A DNA stretch of 7,492 nucleotides, from positions 1-7,492 of the forward strand of contig CAMVRW010000113.1 of assembly GCA_947169985.1 (NCBI GenBank). Reading direction: 5' to 3'. The position numbers and the translations under genes are program-made. This stretch comes from an uncultured Butyrivibrio sp. Lineage in GTDB: Bacteria; Bacillota; Clostridia; Lachnospirales; Lachnospiraceae. A model generated the notes under the pieces. The model searched no databases and was not told the DNA's origin. It saw only the letters and a program-made list of their open reading frames with translations. Shown piece by piece: positions 1 through 6,519 of this stretch (positions within the stretch are counted from its first letter, which is position 1; each line of letters begins with the position of its first letter).

Positions 1-33
1 TATCGCACAGCGATCGAGACACCATTTAAATAA
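1..33 (+). CDS. 3' end of upstream gene, probably echD (partial)
   Basis: The frame beginning at base 1 is open for ten codons (YRTAIETPFK) and ends at TAA 31-33. Only 14 bases separate it from the next start codon, and they carry the GGAGG ribosome binding site of echE, so it looks like the tail of a gene in the same operon. The protein cannot be identified from ten residues. Known Ech operons run echA-B-C-D-E-F, so by position this would be echD, the NuoC-like hydrophilic subunit. That is inference from gene order only. Confidence 0.5.
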   Translation, partial: YRTAIETPFK

Positions 34-47
34 TTGGAGGAACCTAA

Positions 48-1127
48 ATGTCTACTAGAAGTGTAATTCCATTTGGACCCCAGCATCCGGTTCTTCCGGA
101 ACCTATTCACCTTGACCTTGTTATGGAAGATGAGAAGGTAGTTGAAGCTATCCCTTCCATCGGATTCATCCACAGAGGTCTTGAGAAGCTGGTTGATAAA
201 AAAGATTTTAATGAAATGGTCTATGTTGCAGAGCGTATCTGCGGTATCTGCTCTCTTGGCCATGGACTTGGTTATAGTGAAGCTGTTGAGCACATCATGG
301 ATATTGATGTTCCTTCAAGAGCTAAGTATTTAAGAACAATCTGGTCAGAGCTTTCAAGAATTCATTCACATCTTCTCTGGCTTGGACTTCTTGCTGATGC
401 TTTCGGCTTTGAGTCTCTTTACATGGAGTGCTGGAGACTTAGAGAAGATGCCCTTGATATGTTCGAGGCTTCCACCGGCGGCCGTGTTATCTTTTCAGTT
501 ATGAAGGTTGGCGGAATCAGAAGAGATGTTTCTGATGAGATGCTTAAGGACTTCTACCAGAGGATCAACAGAATGGAAGAAGAGCTTAAGGTTATTGCTA
601 AGCCTTTCCTTAATGATATGGCTGTTCAGACAAGACTTCGTGGAGTCGGAGTTCTTACAGCACAGCAGGCTGATGAGCTTGGATGCGCAGGTCCTTTCCT
701 TAGAGCCAGCGGAATCGCAAGAGATATCAGAACTACAGGTTATTGTGCATATGGTGATGTTGATTTTGAGCCTATCATCAGCACAGAGGGTGATTCCTAT
801 GCTCGTACCGAGTGCCGTATAAAAGAGATCTTCCAGGCCTTTGACATTATCCGCCAGTGTATCGACAAGATGCCTGCAGGTGATATCGATGTCCCTGTTA
901 AGGGTATGCCAAACGGTGAGTATGTAATGAGAATAGAACAGCCTCGTGGAGAAGCTATCTATTACGTAAAGGCTAACGGAACCAAGTTCATAGACAGAAT
1001 GAGAGTCCGCACTCCCACATTTGCTAACCTTTCAGGTCTTGTTGAGACACTTAAGGGTTGTGATCTGGCTGACGTGCCGATCTTAGTACTTACAATTGAT
1101 CCATGTATCAGCTGTACAGAGAGATAA
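48..1127 (+). CDS. echE: Ech-type [NiFe] hydrogenase large (catalytic) subunit EchE
   Basis: This 359-residue protein belongs to the family of group 4 [NiFe] hydrogenase large subunits and the complex I 49-kDa/NuoD subunit. It opens with the family signature FGPQHP (residues 9-14). The N-terminal nickel motif RICGIC is at 63-68, giving Cys65 and Cys68 followed by His72, and the C-terminal motif DPCISC gives Cys353 and Cys356. All four nickel-binding cysteines are present, so this is a hydrogenase and not a complex I subunit, which has lost them. The length and the EchF-like neighbour fit Ech better than larger Hyc-type subunits. In the complex it reduces protons or oxidises H2 on the cytoplasmic face of a membrane-anchored ion pump. 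The protein ends three residues after Cys356 (TER), with no C-terminal extension. The start is fixed by GGAGG at 36-40, seven bases before the ATG. Confidence 0.93.
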   Translation: MSTRSVIPFGPQHPVLPEPIHLDLVMEDEKVVEAIPSIGFIHRGLEKLVDKKDFNEMVYVAERICGICSLGHGLGYSEAVEHIMDIDVPSRAKYLRTIWSELSRIHSHLLWLGLLADAFGFESLYMECWRLREDALDMFEASTGGRVIFSVMKVGGIRRDVSDEMLKDFYQRINRMEEELKVIAKPFLNDMAVQTRLRGVGVLTAQQADELGCAGPFLRASGIARDIRTTGYCAYGDVDFEPIISTEGDSYARTECRIKEIFQAFDIIRQCIDKMPAGDIDVPVKGMPNGEYVMRIEQPRGEAIYYVKANGTKFIDRMRVRTPTFANLSGLVETLKGCDLADVPILVLTIDPCISCTER

Positions 1128-1143
1128 TTGGAGGGAGAGAAGA

Positions 1144-1644
1144 ATGGCTATCGTAAGCTTTAAAAACACAGTAATTCATAACCTTTTCTCAAAACCTAAG
1201 ACAAGAAAGGTTGAGAAGGAGTATCCACAGGGTACAAGAGGTCATGTTGAAAACGATATGGATCTTTGCATTCTGTGTGGTCTTTGCTCTATAAAGTGTC
1301 CTACACACGCTATCACTGTAGACAAGGCTGAAAAGACCTGGTCCATCAGACCTATGAGCTGCATCCAGTGCAGATGTTGTGTAGATAACTGTCCTAAGAA
1401 GTCACTTTCTATGGGACTTAGATTCCAGGAGCCTGGTTCTGAGAAGGTTACAAAGACCTTTAAGCAGTCCGAGAAGGCTATCGCTGCTCAGGAAGCTCTT
1501 ATGAAGGCAGCTAAGGAGCGTGCAGCTGCAGCAGCCGCTGCAAAGGCAGCTCAGGCAGCTCAGGGAGGCGCAGCTCCGGCAGCTAACGCAGCAGCTCCCG
1601 CAGCTAATCCTGCACCTGCAGCAAATGCAAATCCTAAAGAATGA
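1144..1644 (+). CDS. echF: Ech hydrogenase 2x[4Fe-4S] ferredoxin-type subunit EchF, with Ala/Pro-rich tail
   Basis: The protein has 166 residues. Two classical CxxCxxCxxxCP motifs are visible: Cys42/45/48/52 with Pro53, and Cys73/76/79/83 with Pro84; an extra Cys78 sits inside the second motif. These should bind two [4Fe-4S] clusters that pass electrons from ferredoxin toward the nickel site through the small subunit. The core ends near residue 95. Residues about 100-140 are a Lys/Glu/Ala-rich probable helix, and from about 141 to the end comes a Gly/Ala/Pro/Asn tail with PAAN repeats. That tail is not needed for cluster binding and looks longer than in the EchF proteins I know. The start at 1144 is chosen because GGAGG at 1130-1134 lies nine bases upstream; a further in-frame ATG at 1096 lies inside echE. 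It follows echE by 16 bases, and its TGA overlaps the ATG of hypF. Confidence 0.9.
   Translation: MAIVSFKNTVIHNLFSKPKTRKVEKEYPQGTRGHVENDMDLCILCGLCSIKCPTHAITVDKAEKTWSIRPMSCIQCRCCVDNCPKKSLSMGLRFQEPGSEKVTKTFKQSEKAIAAQEALMKAAKERAAAAAAAKAAQAAQGGAAPAANAAAPAANPAPAANANPKE
1522..1629 (+). repeat. Low-complexity GCA/GCT-rich repeat coding for Ala/Pro-rich tail of EchF
   Basis: The DNA is built largely of GCA, GCT and GCAGCT units and encodes a run of seven alanines, AAQ units and three PAAN motifs (residues 127-162). It is imperfect and mixes alanine codons, so it is a low-complexity coding tract and not a pure microsatellite. On the opposite strand GCA becomes TGC, which produces a spurious Cys-rich reading frame. 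Such tracts can change length by slippage, so the tail length may vary between strains. Confidence 0.75.
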
Positions 1645-4109
1645 CAAAGAGAATAGTTGTTAAAGGGGCGGTACAGGGTATAGGTTATCGCCCCTTTATT
1701 TCTGAAAAGGCAACTGAATATGGACTGTCAGGCTATGTGAAGAATTGCGGAGCATCTGTTGAGATTTTGGTTTCTGGTGCAGAAAACGACGTTGATTCTT
1801 TTGTTTTCATGCTATCAAAAGAAGTTCCAGCTGGAGGCTTCATTTTTTCCGTTGAAGCCACGGATATGGACCAGGGTGATTTGGCAGATTCTGATGCTAA
1901 AGATGATGACGCCTCTTACTGTACAGGCGATAACTTCGTGATCATAGAGAGTAGTGTGCTTGATCTGTCATCGGAGCTTCCGGTATTCTTGCCTGATATC
2001 GGGATTTGCGATGACTGTATGTCTGAGATGCTCGATCCATCAAACAGGCGCTATAGATATCCGCTTATAAGCTGCGCTGTCTGCGGACCGCGTATGAGTA
2101 TTCTGAACAGGCTCCCTTATGACAGGGATACTACCACCATGGAAGATTTTTGTATGTGTCCATCCTGTCAGAAGGACTACGGTATTGGACGCAGGAAATA
2201 TGCCCAGACCATTTCCTGCCATGATTGCGGCCCTCAAATGATTATAAAGCTTCGCAAGAGTGCGACATTTGAATCTGGCGAGAAATCCGTAAAAAATGCT
2301 ATAGAACTCCTTGCTGAAGGTAAAATTATAGGCTTAAAGGGAATATCCGGATATCAGTTGGTCTGCAAACCTGAAGCAGAAATTGCCAATAGACTTCGTA
2401 AGGCTAAAGGCAGGGAGAATAAGCCTTTTGCCCTTATGTTCTCTACGGTGGAGGACATCAGAAAATATGCCTTTGTATCAGAACTTGAAGAAAAGCTTTT
2501 GAAATCCTCTGCAAGGCCTATTGTTTTGGTAAAGGCAACAACAGCATCCGGGAAATCAGAATTCAAAAAGGATGGTGGCTTTAATTCTTGTGAACAGGGT
2601 TTTCCTGAAGAGGTTCTGAAAGGAAGCCTATATATTGGTGCATTTTTACCTTCTGCCGGGATACACAGGCTGTTAACTGATGCATTAGGTCCACTTATCG
2701 TAACAAGCGCTAATAAATCTGATGAACCTATGATCATTGATGATGATAAGTTCCTTTCCGTGTTTATGCCTTGTTCCGGAAAAGACTCCGATTATGAAAA
2801 CGCTGATACTGATGTTTATGTAGATGCTGTTCTTTATCATAAGCGTCGCATCAACATGGCACAGGATGACTCAGTCATGTTTGTTATAAATGTTGACGGC
2901 AGGGAAACTTCCCAATTTGTTAGGCGTGCCAGAGGCTTTGCACCACTTCCTGTTATTGTTGATCCAACTTCTGATAACAACGATCTATCATCAACTTCAT
3001 ATTCTGATAGAGTGTCATCTGATGAACATAAAATTGGAATTTTGGCTTTAGGTGGAGATCTCAAAAGTTCTTTTGCCTTTGGAAAAGGCGATAGGATCAT
3101 CCCGTCCCAATACATTGGTGACTTGAAGGACTATGAAGTCAATAGAAGCTATGGAAAGCTTTTAAATGATTATCAGCGTATATTTGAATTTAAGCCTGAG
3201 GTTATAATAAGCGATCTCCATCCCTTGTATATGTCCACGAAGATGGGAAAAGAGCTTTCGGATAAGGAGGAGATAGCTCGTCTGGAACTTCAGCATCACT
3301 TTGCCCATATCTACTCTGTAATGGCTGAAAACAGTCTGACAGAATGCATTGGAGTATCCTTCGATGGAACAGGTTTTGGGCTTGATGGGAATATTTGGGG
3401 CGGCGAATTTGTTTATTGCAAAGGCTCCAAAGCAGAAAGGATCCTTCATCTTTCCTATGCTAAGCTTGCAGGAGGAGATGAGGCACCAAAGAATGCTGGA
3501 AATGTGGCACTTTGCTACATCCATGAGGCAAAGAAACGTGGGCTGATAAATGTTGACTCTGATTCCAAGATTCTACTTGCAGCCCTTGATAATAACATAA
3601 ACACCTTTGAAACCTCCAGTATGGGAAGGCTATTTGACGCTGTTTCTGCACTTCTTGGAATATGTAGTTACAACAGCTATGAAGGCGAATGCGCTATAAT
3701 GCTTGAGAAAGAGGCTCTTTTATTTGAAGGAGATGACTATCCAAAGTTTTCTTTCTCCATCAGAGATGATGAAGCTGATCAGATATCTCTTTTCGCTGAT
3801 ATATATAGGTGCCTTCTGGAAGGGAACTACAGTGAGCGAGCTATTGCTTACGGCTTCCATATGGCTATTAAAGATTTGATAACAAAAGCTTCTGCTTTAT
3901 TATATCGAAAATTTAGCGACATGGATTCTGCATCTGTTGATATGGCTGTGTGCCTCTCGGGTGGTGTATTTAACAATAGACTTCTTCTTACCAGTTCAGC
4001 GAAAGCGCTCCGAGATGAAGGCTTTGAAGTCTACTGGAACCAGAAGGTTCCCCTTGGAGATGGTGGAATATCAACAGGTCAAGCATATTATGGCTTGCTA
4101 AATTCATGA
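1641..4109 (+). CDS. hypF: Carbamoyltransferase HypF, [NiFe] hydrogenase maturation
   Basis: HypF uses carbamoyl phosphate and ATP to carbamoylate the C-terminal cysteine of HypE, the first step in making the active-site cyanide ligands. All four domains are visible in the 822 residues. The N-terminal acylphosphatase-like domain carries VQGIGYRPF (11-19), with likely catalytic Arg17 and Asn35. A double zinc-finger region has Cys123/126/145/148 and Cys173/176/193/196. A YrdC/Sua5-like domain (about 215-440) contains KGISGYQL, KGRENKPFALM and TSANKSDEPM. A Kae1-like domain (about 465-822) contains QHHFAH (551-556), DGTGFGLDG (575-583), LSGGVFNNRLL (772-782) and GDGGI. Acidic or Ser/Asp-rich stretches near 74-97, 300-327, 379-391 and 442-464 look like insertions and probably explain why it is longer than the usual roughly 750-770 residues. 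The ATG overlaps the echF TGA (ATGA) with only a weak purine stretch upstream, so translation is probably coupled to echF. Confidence 0.95.
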   Translation: MTKRIVVKGAVQGIGYRPFISEKATEYGLSGYVKNCGASVEILVSGAENDVDSFVFMLSKEVPAGGFIFSVEATDMDQGDLADSDAKDDDASYCTGDNFVIIESSVLDLSSELPVFLPDIGICDDCMSEMLDPSNRRYRYPLISCAVCGPRMSILNRLPYDRDTTTMEDFCMCPSCQKDYGIGRRKYAQTISCHDCGPQMIIKLRKSATFESGEKSVKNAIELLAEGKIIGLKGISGYQLVCKPEAEIANRLRKAKGRENKPFALMFSTVEDIRKYAFVSELEEKLLKSSARPIVLVKATTASGKSEFKKDGGFNSCEQGFPEEVLKGSLYIGAFLPSAGIHRLLTDALGPLIVTSANKSDEPMIIDDDKFLSVFMPCSGKDSDYENADTDVYVDAVLYHKRRINMAQDDSVMFVINVDGRETSQFVRRARGFAPLPVIVDPTSDNNDLSSTSYSDRVSSDEHKIGILALGGDLKSSFAFGKGDRIIPSQYIGDLKDYEVNRSYGKLLNDYQRIFEFKPEVIISDLHPLYMSTKMGKELSDKEEIARLELQHHFAHIYSVMAENSLTECIGVSFDGTGFGLDGNIWGGEFVYCKGSKAERILHLSYAKLAGGDEAPKNAGNVALCYIHEAKKRGLINVDSDSKILLAALDNNINTFETSSMGRLFDAVSALLGICSYNSYEGECAIMLEKEALLFEGDDYPKFSFSIRDDEADQISLFADIYRCLLEGNYSERAIAYGFHMAIKDLITKASALLYRKFSDMDSASVDMAVCLSGGVFNNRLLLTSSAKALRDEGFEVYWNQKVPLGDGGISTGQAYYGLLNS
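1661..1698 (+). promoter_or_regulatory. Perfect 10-bp inverted repeat in hypF codons 7-20, candidate attenuator
   Basis: Bases 1661-1670 (TAAAGGGGCG) and 1689-1698 (CGCCCCTTTA) are exact reverse complements around an 18-base loop, and the right arm runs into TTTCT. The hairpin would form in mRNA 20 bases after the hypF start. It uses GGG, GCG, CGC and CCC codons, unlike the AT-leaning codons around it. A translation-sensitive terminator or an mRNA-processing or stability element are possible roles; function is inferred only from structure. Its T-tract is interrupted, so termination is not assured. Confidence 0.5.
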
Positions 4110-4134
4110 AAACGATCTAGTATTACAAGATCGT
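4095..4134 (+). promoter_or_regulatory. Candidate hypCDE promoter with overlapping dyad operator
   Basis: TTGCTA (4095-4100) and TAGTAT (4118-4123) are separated by 17 bases, each matching four of six consensus sigma-A positions. A dyad with 7-bp arms, ACGATCT (4112-4118) and AGATCGT (4128-4134), has its centre at 4123, directly on the -10 element. This geometry would suit a repressor site. The same dyad can be read as a terminator stem, and single matches at this level arise by chance, so confidence is low. A TATAAA at 4164-4169 is another possible -10 but lacks a good -35. Confidence 0.3.
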
Positions 4135-4147
4135 CATAAGTTTTTTT
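4112..4147 (+). terminator. Possible weak intrinsic terminator after hypF
   Basis: A 7-bp stem (4112-4118 with 4128-4134, 9-base loop) begins just after the hypF stop codon and is followed by seven Ts at 4141-4147. Six bases separate stem and T-tract, and the stem is only moderately GC-rich, so termination would be partial at best unless AAAAC (4109-4113) pairs instead with GTTTT (4140-4144). It may end the ech-hypF transcript or lower readthrough into hypCDE. Confidence 0.4.
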
Positions 4148-4208
4148 ATGTAATCAAAGGTAATATAAAGTGTAATTCCGGCTTGACCGGTTCTGTTAGG
4201 AGAACAAT

Positions 4209-4427
4209 ATGTGCGTAGCAATACCAGGAAAAGTAATAGCCCTTGAGGGCACAAAGGCCACTGTAGATTTTAGTGGCAACATAGTTCACGCTGAGGCGGG
4301 ACTTGTTAATGTTAAGGTTGGAGATAAGGTCCTTGTTCATGCCGGCTGCATCATTCAGACAATGGATGATAAGATGGCTGACGAGATGGAAGAACTTTTT
4401 AAAGAGATAGAGGATATTACTGCATAA
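4209..4427 (+). CDS. hypC: Hydrogenase maturation chaperone HypC
   Basis: This 72-residue protein is of standard HypC/HybG/HupF size. It begins with the family signature MCVAIPGKV, whose Cys2 (exposed after removal of Met1) is known in the family to bind the Fe(CN)2CO unit and to contact HypD and the hydrogenase large subunit. The second conserved block GDKVLVHAG places the conserved histidine at residue 44. The C-terminal part is an acidic helix. HypC would shuttle the assembled iron centre from HypD to EchE in the cytoplasm. AGGAG at 4198-4202 lies six bases before the ATG. It follows a 99-base gap after hypF and its stop codon shares one base with the hypD start (TAATG), so hypC and hypD are translationally coupled. 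Confidence 0.95.
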   Translation: MCVAIPGKVIALEGTKATVDFSGNIVHAEAGLVNVKVGDKVLVHAGCIIQTMDDKMADEMEELFKEIEDITA

Positions 4428-5470
4428 TGGCTATGGATCTGGATAGGATAATAGATGAACTAAAAAACTATGATGGCCCTGAAGTGCGAATTATGGAAGT
4501 GTGCGGAACCCATACAGCGGCTATTTCAGAAAATGGTATTCCATCCATGCTTTCACCTAAGATCAAACTCATATCAGGTCCCGGCTGTCCGGTTTGTGTT
4601 ACAGTTACTGCTGTGATAGACAAACTGGTAGAGCTTTCCATGGCTGAGAATACCTGTGTTCTTACCTTTGGGGATCTTATTAGGGTAAAGGGGACAACTA
4701 AATCCCTTGCTGATGCCAAGGCTGATGGTGCTCATGTCCAGATGGTGTACTCCCCAATGGAGACCATTACCAGGGCAAAAGAAAACCCGGATATAACCTA
4801 CGTTTTTGCGGCAATTGGATTTGAAACAACAACGCCTGTTTATGCTCTTGTCGTAGAAAAAGCCATAGAAGAAAACATTAAGAATTTAAAGCTCTTAACG
4901 TCCCTTAAGACTATGCCTGAAGTCATCAGATGGGTAGTTAATAACGGAGGCGGAATAGATGGTTTTATAGCCCCCGGCCACGTTTCAGCAGTTACAGGTG
5001 GCAACTTATTCAAAGAGCTTTCAAAGGAGATTGGTATTCCTTTTGTAGTATCAGGCTTTGAGGGAAGACAGCTTCTTTTAACTGTATATGCTCTTTTGAA
5101 GATGAAAGGAAAACCCGGATTTAAAAACCTGTACCCGGATGTTGTTACTGATGAAGGTAATCTTAAGGCAAAGGAAGCAGTAGACAAGTACTTTGAACCC
5201 TCTGATTCGTCCTGGCGTGGTATGGGCAAGATCAAGGGCTCTGGCATGATCCTTCGCAAGGAGTATCAGCAGTTTGATGCCGGAAGTTATGGCCTCGATG
5301 AAGACCATATGCCAAAGGGCTGTAGCTGTGACAAAGTTTTAGTTGGAAAGATAAGCCCCAAGGAGTGCCCATTATTTGGAAAGAGCTGTACTCCGGATAA
5401 TGCACATGGTGCTTGCATGGTCTCCACCGAAGGCAGCTGTTATAACTACTTCATTTCGGGAAGAAAATAA
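4427..5470 (+). CDS. hypD: Hydrogenase maturation iron-sulfur protein HypD
   Basis: HypD is the scaffold on which the Fe(CN)2CO unit is assembled together with HypC. The 347 residues show the family motifs in order: CGTH (26-29), GPGCPVC with Cys54 and Cys57, GFETTTP (131-137), GFEGRQ (210-215) and a C-terminal cysteine-rich block with Cys299, 301, 314, 321, 330 and 338, including CPLFGKSCTP and GACMVS. In the family, this C-terminal block supplies the [4Fe-4S] ligands, while Cys26, Cys54 and Cys57 take part in redox exchange and iron binding. The block reads GCSCDKVL where many relatives have Gly after the second Cys, a minor change. The start is the ATG overlapping the hypC stop; a second in-frame ATG at 4433 (MDLDRI) is possible. 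The nearest SD-like sequence, AGAGGA at 4409-4414, is rather distant, which fits coupling. Confidence 0.95.
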   Translation: MAMDLDRIIDELKNYDGPEVRIMEVCGTHTAAISENGIPSMLSPKIKLISGPGCPVCVTVTAVIDKLVELSMAENTCVLTFGDLIRVKGTTKSLADAKADGAHVQMVYSPMETITRAKENPDITYVFAAIGFETTTPVYALVVEKAIEENIKNLKLLTSLKTMPEVIRWVVNNGGGIDGFIAPGHVSAVTGGNLFKELSKEIGIPFVVSGFEGRQLLLTVYALLKMKGKPGFKNLYPDVVTDEGNLKAKEAVDKYFEPSDSSWRGMGKIKGSGMILRKEYQQFDAGSYGLDEDHMPKGCSCDKVLVGKISPKECPLFGKSCTPDNAHGACMVSTEGSCYNYFISGRK

Positions 5471-5496
5471 GAAATAGATATTAACGAGGATATAAA

Positions 5497-6507
5497 ATGA
5501 AAATAACCATGGCTCATGGAAGTGGCGGAGAGTCCACCTCCAAGCTGATTGAAAGTGTATTTGCAAAACATTTTAAGAACCAGTTCCTTGATAAACTGGA
5601 GGATTCTGCAGTAGTTCCTGGAAACGGAAGACTGGCTGTAACCACCGATAGCTTTGTGGTTACTCCTATTGAGTTTCCTGGAGGAGATATAGGAAGATTG
5701 TCTATATGTGGAACAGTGAACGATCTTCTTATGAGTGGCGCAAAGCCTATGTACTTAACCTGCGGATGTATTCTTGAGGAAGGACTTGATATTGAGGTTC
5801 TGGACAGAGTTATAGCATCTATGGCCAAGACAGCTAAAGAAGCAGGCGTCGTAATCATTACCGGTGATACTAAGGTTATTGAGAATAAAGGTGGTACACC
5901 CGGCCTTATTATAAATACTTCAGGAGTAGGATTCATTAGTGAGGATTTGGATGTTCCCGGTCCATTAAAGCTTCAGGACGGCGATAAGATAGTCCTTTCA
6001 GGTAATCTTGGAGACCATCATGCAGCTATCCTTGGAACAAGAATGGGTATTGAAAGCAACATTGTGTCCGACAACGCACCATTAGTTGAAATGGTACAAA
6101 AACTTTTGGATAACAACATAAGAGTTCATGCCATGAGAGATGTAACAAGAGGCGGACTTGGAACAGTATTAAATGAATTTGCTTCTGCTTCTCAGTGCAG
6201 CATTGAACTTAATGAAGATGAACTTCCGGTTTCTCCTGCTGTCAAAGATTTTTGCGGAATCCTGGGCCTTGACCCTATGTACATGGGAAACGAGGGAAAG
6301 ATGGTATTATCTGTACATCCTGATGACGCAGATGAAGCTCTTTTGCTCATAAGACAGTCAAAATACGGCGAGAATGCAGCGATTGTTGGTAAGGTTAAAA
6401 AGAGTCAGGATAGTGCCGATAATAATAATGTAACTGTAAGGACCAAAATCGGCGGAAAGCGCGTGGTTGGGCTAATGTACGGTGAAGGTCTTCCAAGAAT
6501 CTGTTAG
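5497..6507 (+). CDS. hypE: Carbamoyl dehydratase HypE, hydrogenase maturation
   Basis: HypE belongs to the PurM/ThiL/SelD ATP-binding superfamily and dehydrates the thiocarbamate on its C-terminal cysteine to a thiocyanate, the direct cyanide donor for the active-site iron. The 336 residues start with HGSGG (7-11), then GNGRLAVTTDSF, the AIR-synthase-like block GDIGRLSICGTVNDL, TGDTKV, and MRDVTRGGLG. The protein ends exactly in PRIC, with Cys336 as last residue, which is the diagnostic HypE terminus and the site carbamoylated by HypF. This separates it from the related SelD and ThiL. The length is standard. GAGGA at 5486-5490 lies six bases before the ATG, and 26 bases separate it from the hypD stop, so hypC, hypD and hypE form one transcription unit. 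Confidence 0.96.
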   Translation: MKITMAHGSGGESTSKLIESVFAKHFKNQFLDKLEDSAVVPGNGRLAVTTDSFVVTPIEFPGGDIGRLSICGTVNDLLMSGAKPMYLTCGCILEEGLDIEVLDRVIASMAKTAKEAGVVIITGDTKVIENKGGTPGLIINTSGVGFISEDLDVPGPLKLQDGDKIVLSGNLGDHHAAILGTRMGIESNIVSDNAPLVEMVQKLLDNNIRVHAMRDVTRGGLGTVLNEFASASQCSIELNEDELPVSPAVKDFCGILGLDPMYMGNEGKMVLSVHPDDADEALLLIRQSKYGENAAIVGKVKKSQDSADNNNVTVRTKIGGKRVVGLMYGEGLPRIC

Positions 6508-6519
6508 GTGTGTTAAAAT
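6491..6519 (+). promoter_or_regulatory. Candidate mecA promoter (extended -10)
   Basis: TGTTAAAAT (6511-6519) reads as an extended -10 (TGn followed by TAAAAT, five of six matches). TTCCAA at 6491-6496, 17 bases upstream of the hexamer, is a weak -35 inside the end of hypE. Transcription would begin near 6526, leaving a short leader before the mecA start at 6560. This would let mecA be expressed independently of the hyp genes. It is a motif match only. Confidence 0.4.

Noticed and set aside
48..1127. echE as a complex I NuoD/49-kDa subunit
   Set aside because: Both CxxC nickel motifs are intact, the neighbours are hydrogenase maturation genes, and EchF follows directly.
1096..1143. Longer echF with start at 1096
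   Set aside because: These 16 extra codons lie within the conserved end of echE (out of frame) and have no ribosome binding site; the ATG at 1144 follows a clear GGAGG.
1402..1647. Cysteine-rich 81-codon frame on the minus strand
   Set aside because: It is the antisense of the GCA/GCT repeat of echF, where Ala codons read as Cys or Ser on the other strand. It has no homologous motif, and echF is clearly real.
4178..4190. CCGG-N5-CCGG hairpin upstream of hypC
   Set aside because: Only four base pairs with no extension and no T-tract; too weak to call, though it lies near the ribosome binding site.
4183..4211. TTGACC as a -35 box just before hypC
   Set aside because: A -10 at normal distance would fall on the hypC start codon and ribosome binding site, and no fitting hexamer is there.
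4146..4340. Minus-strand 64-codon frame across the hypC start
   Set aside because: It overlaps hypC and the gap, has no recognisable motif, and is of a length expected by chance.
5497..6507. hypE as selenophosphate synthetase or ThiL
   Set aside because: The superfamily fold is shared, but the exact C-terminal PRIC and the hypCD neighbours identify HypE.
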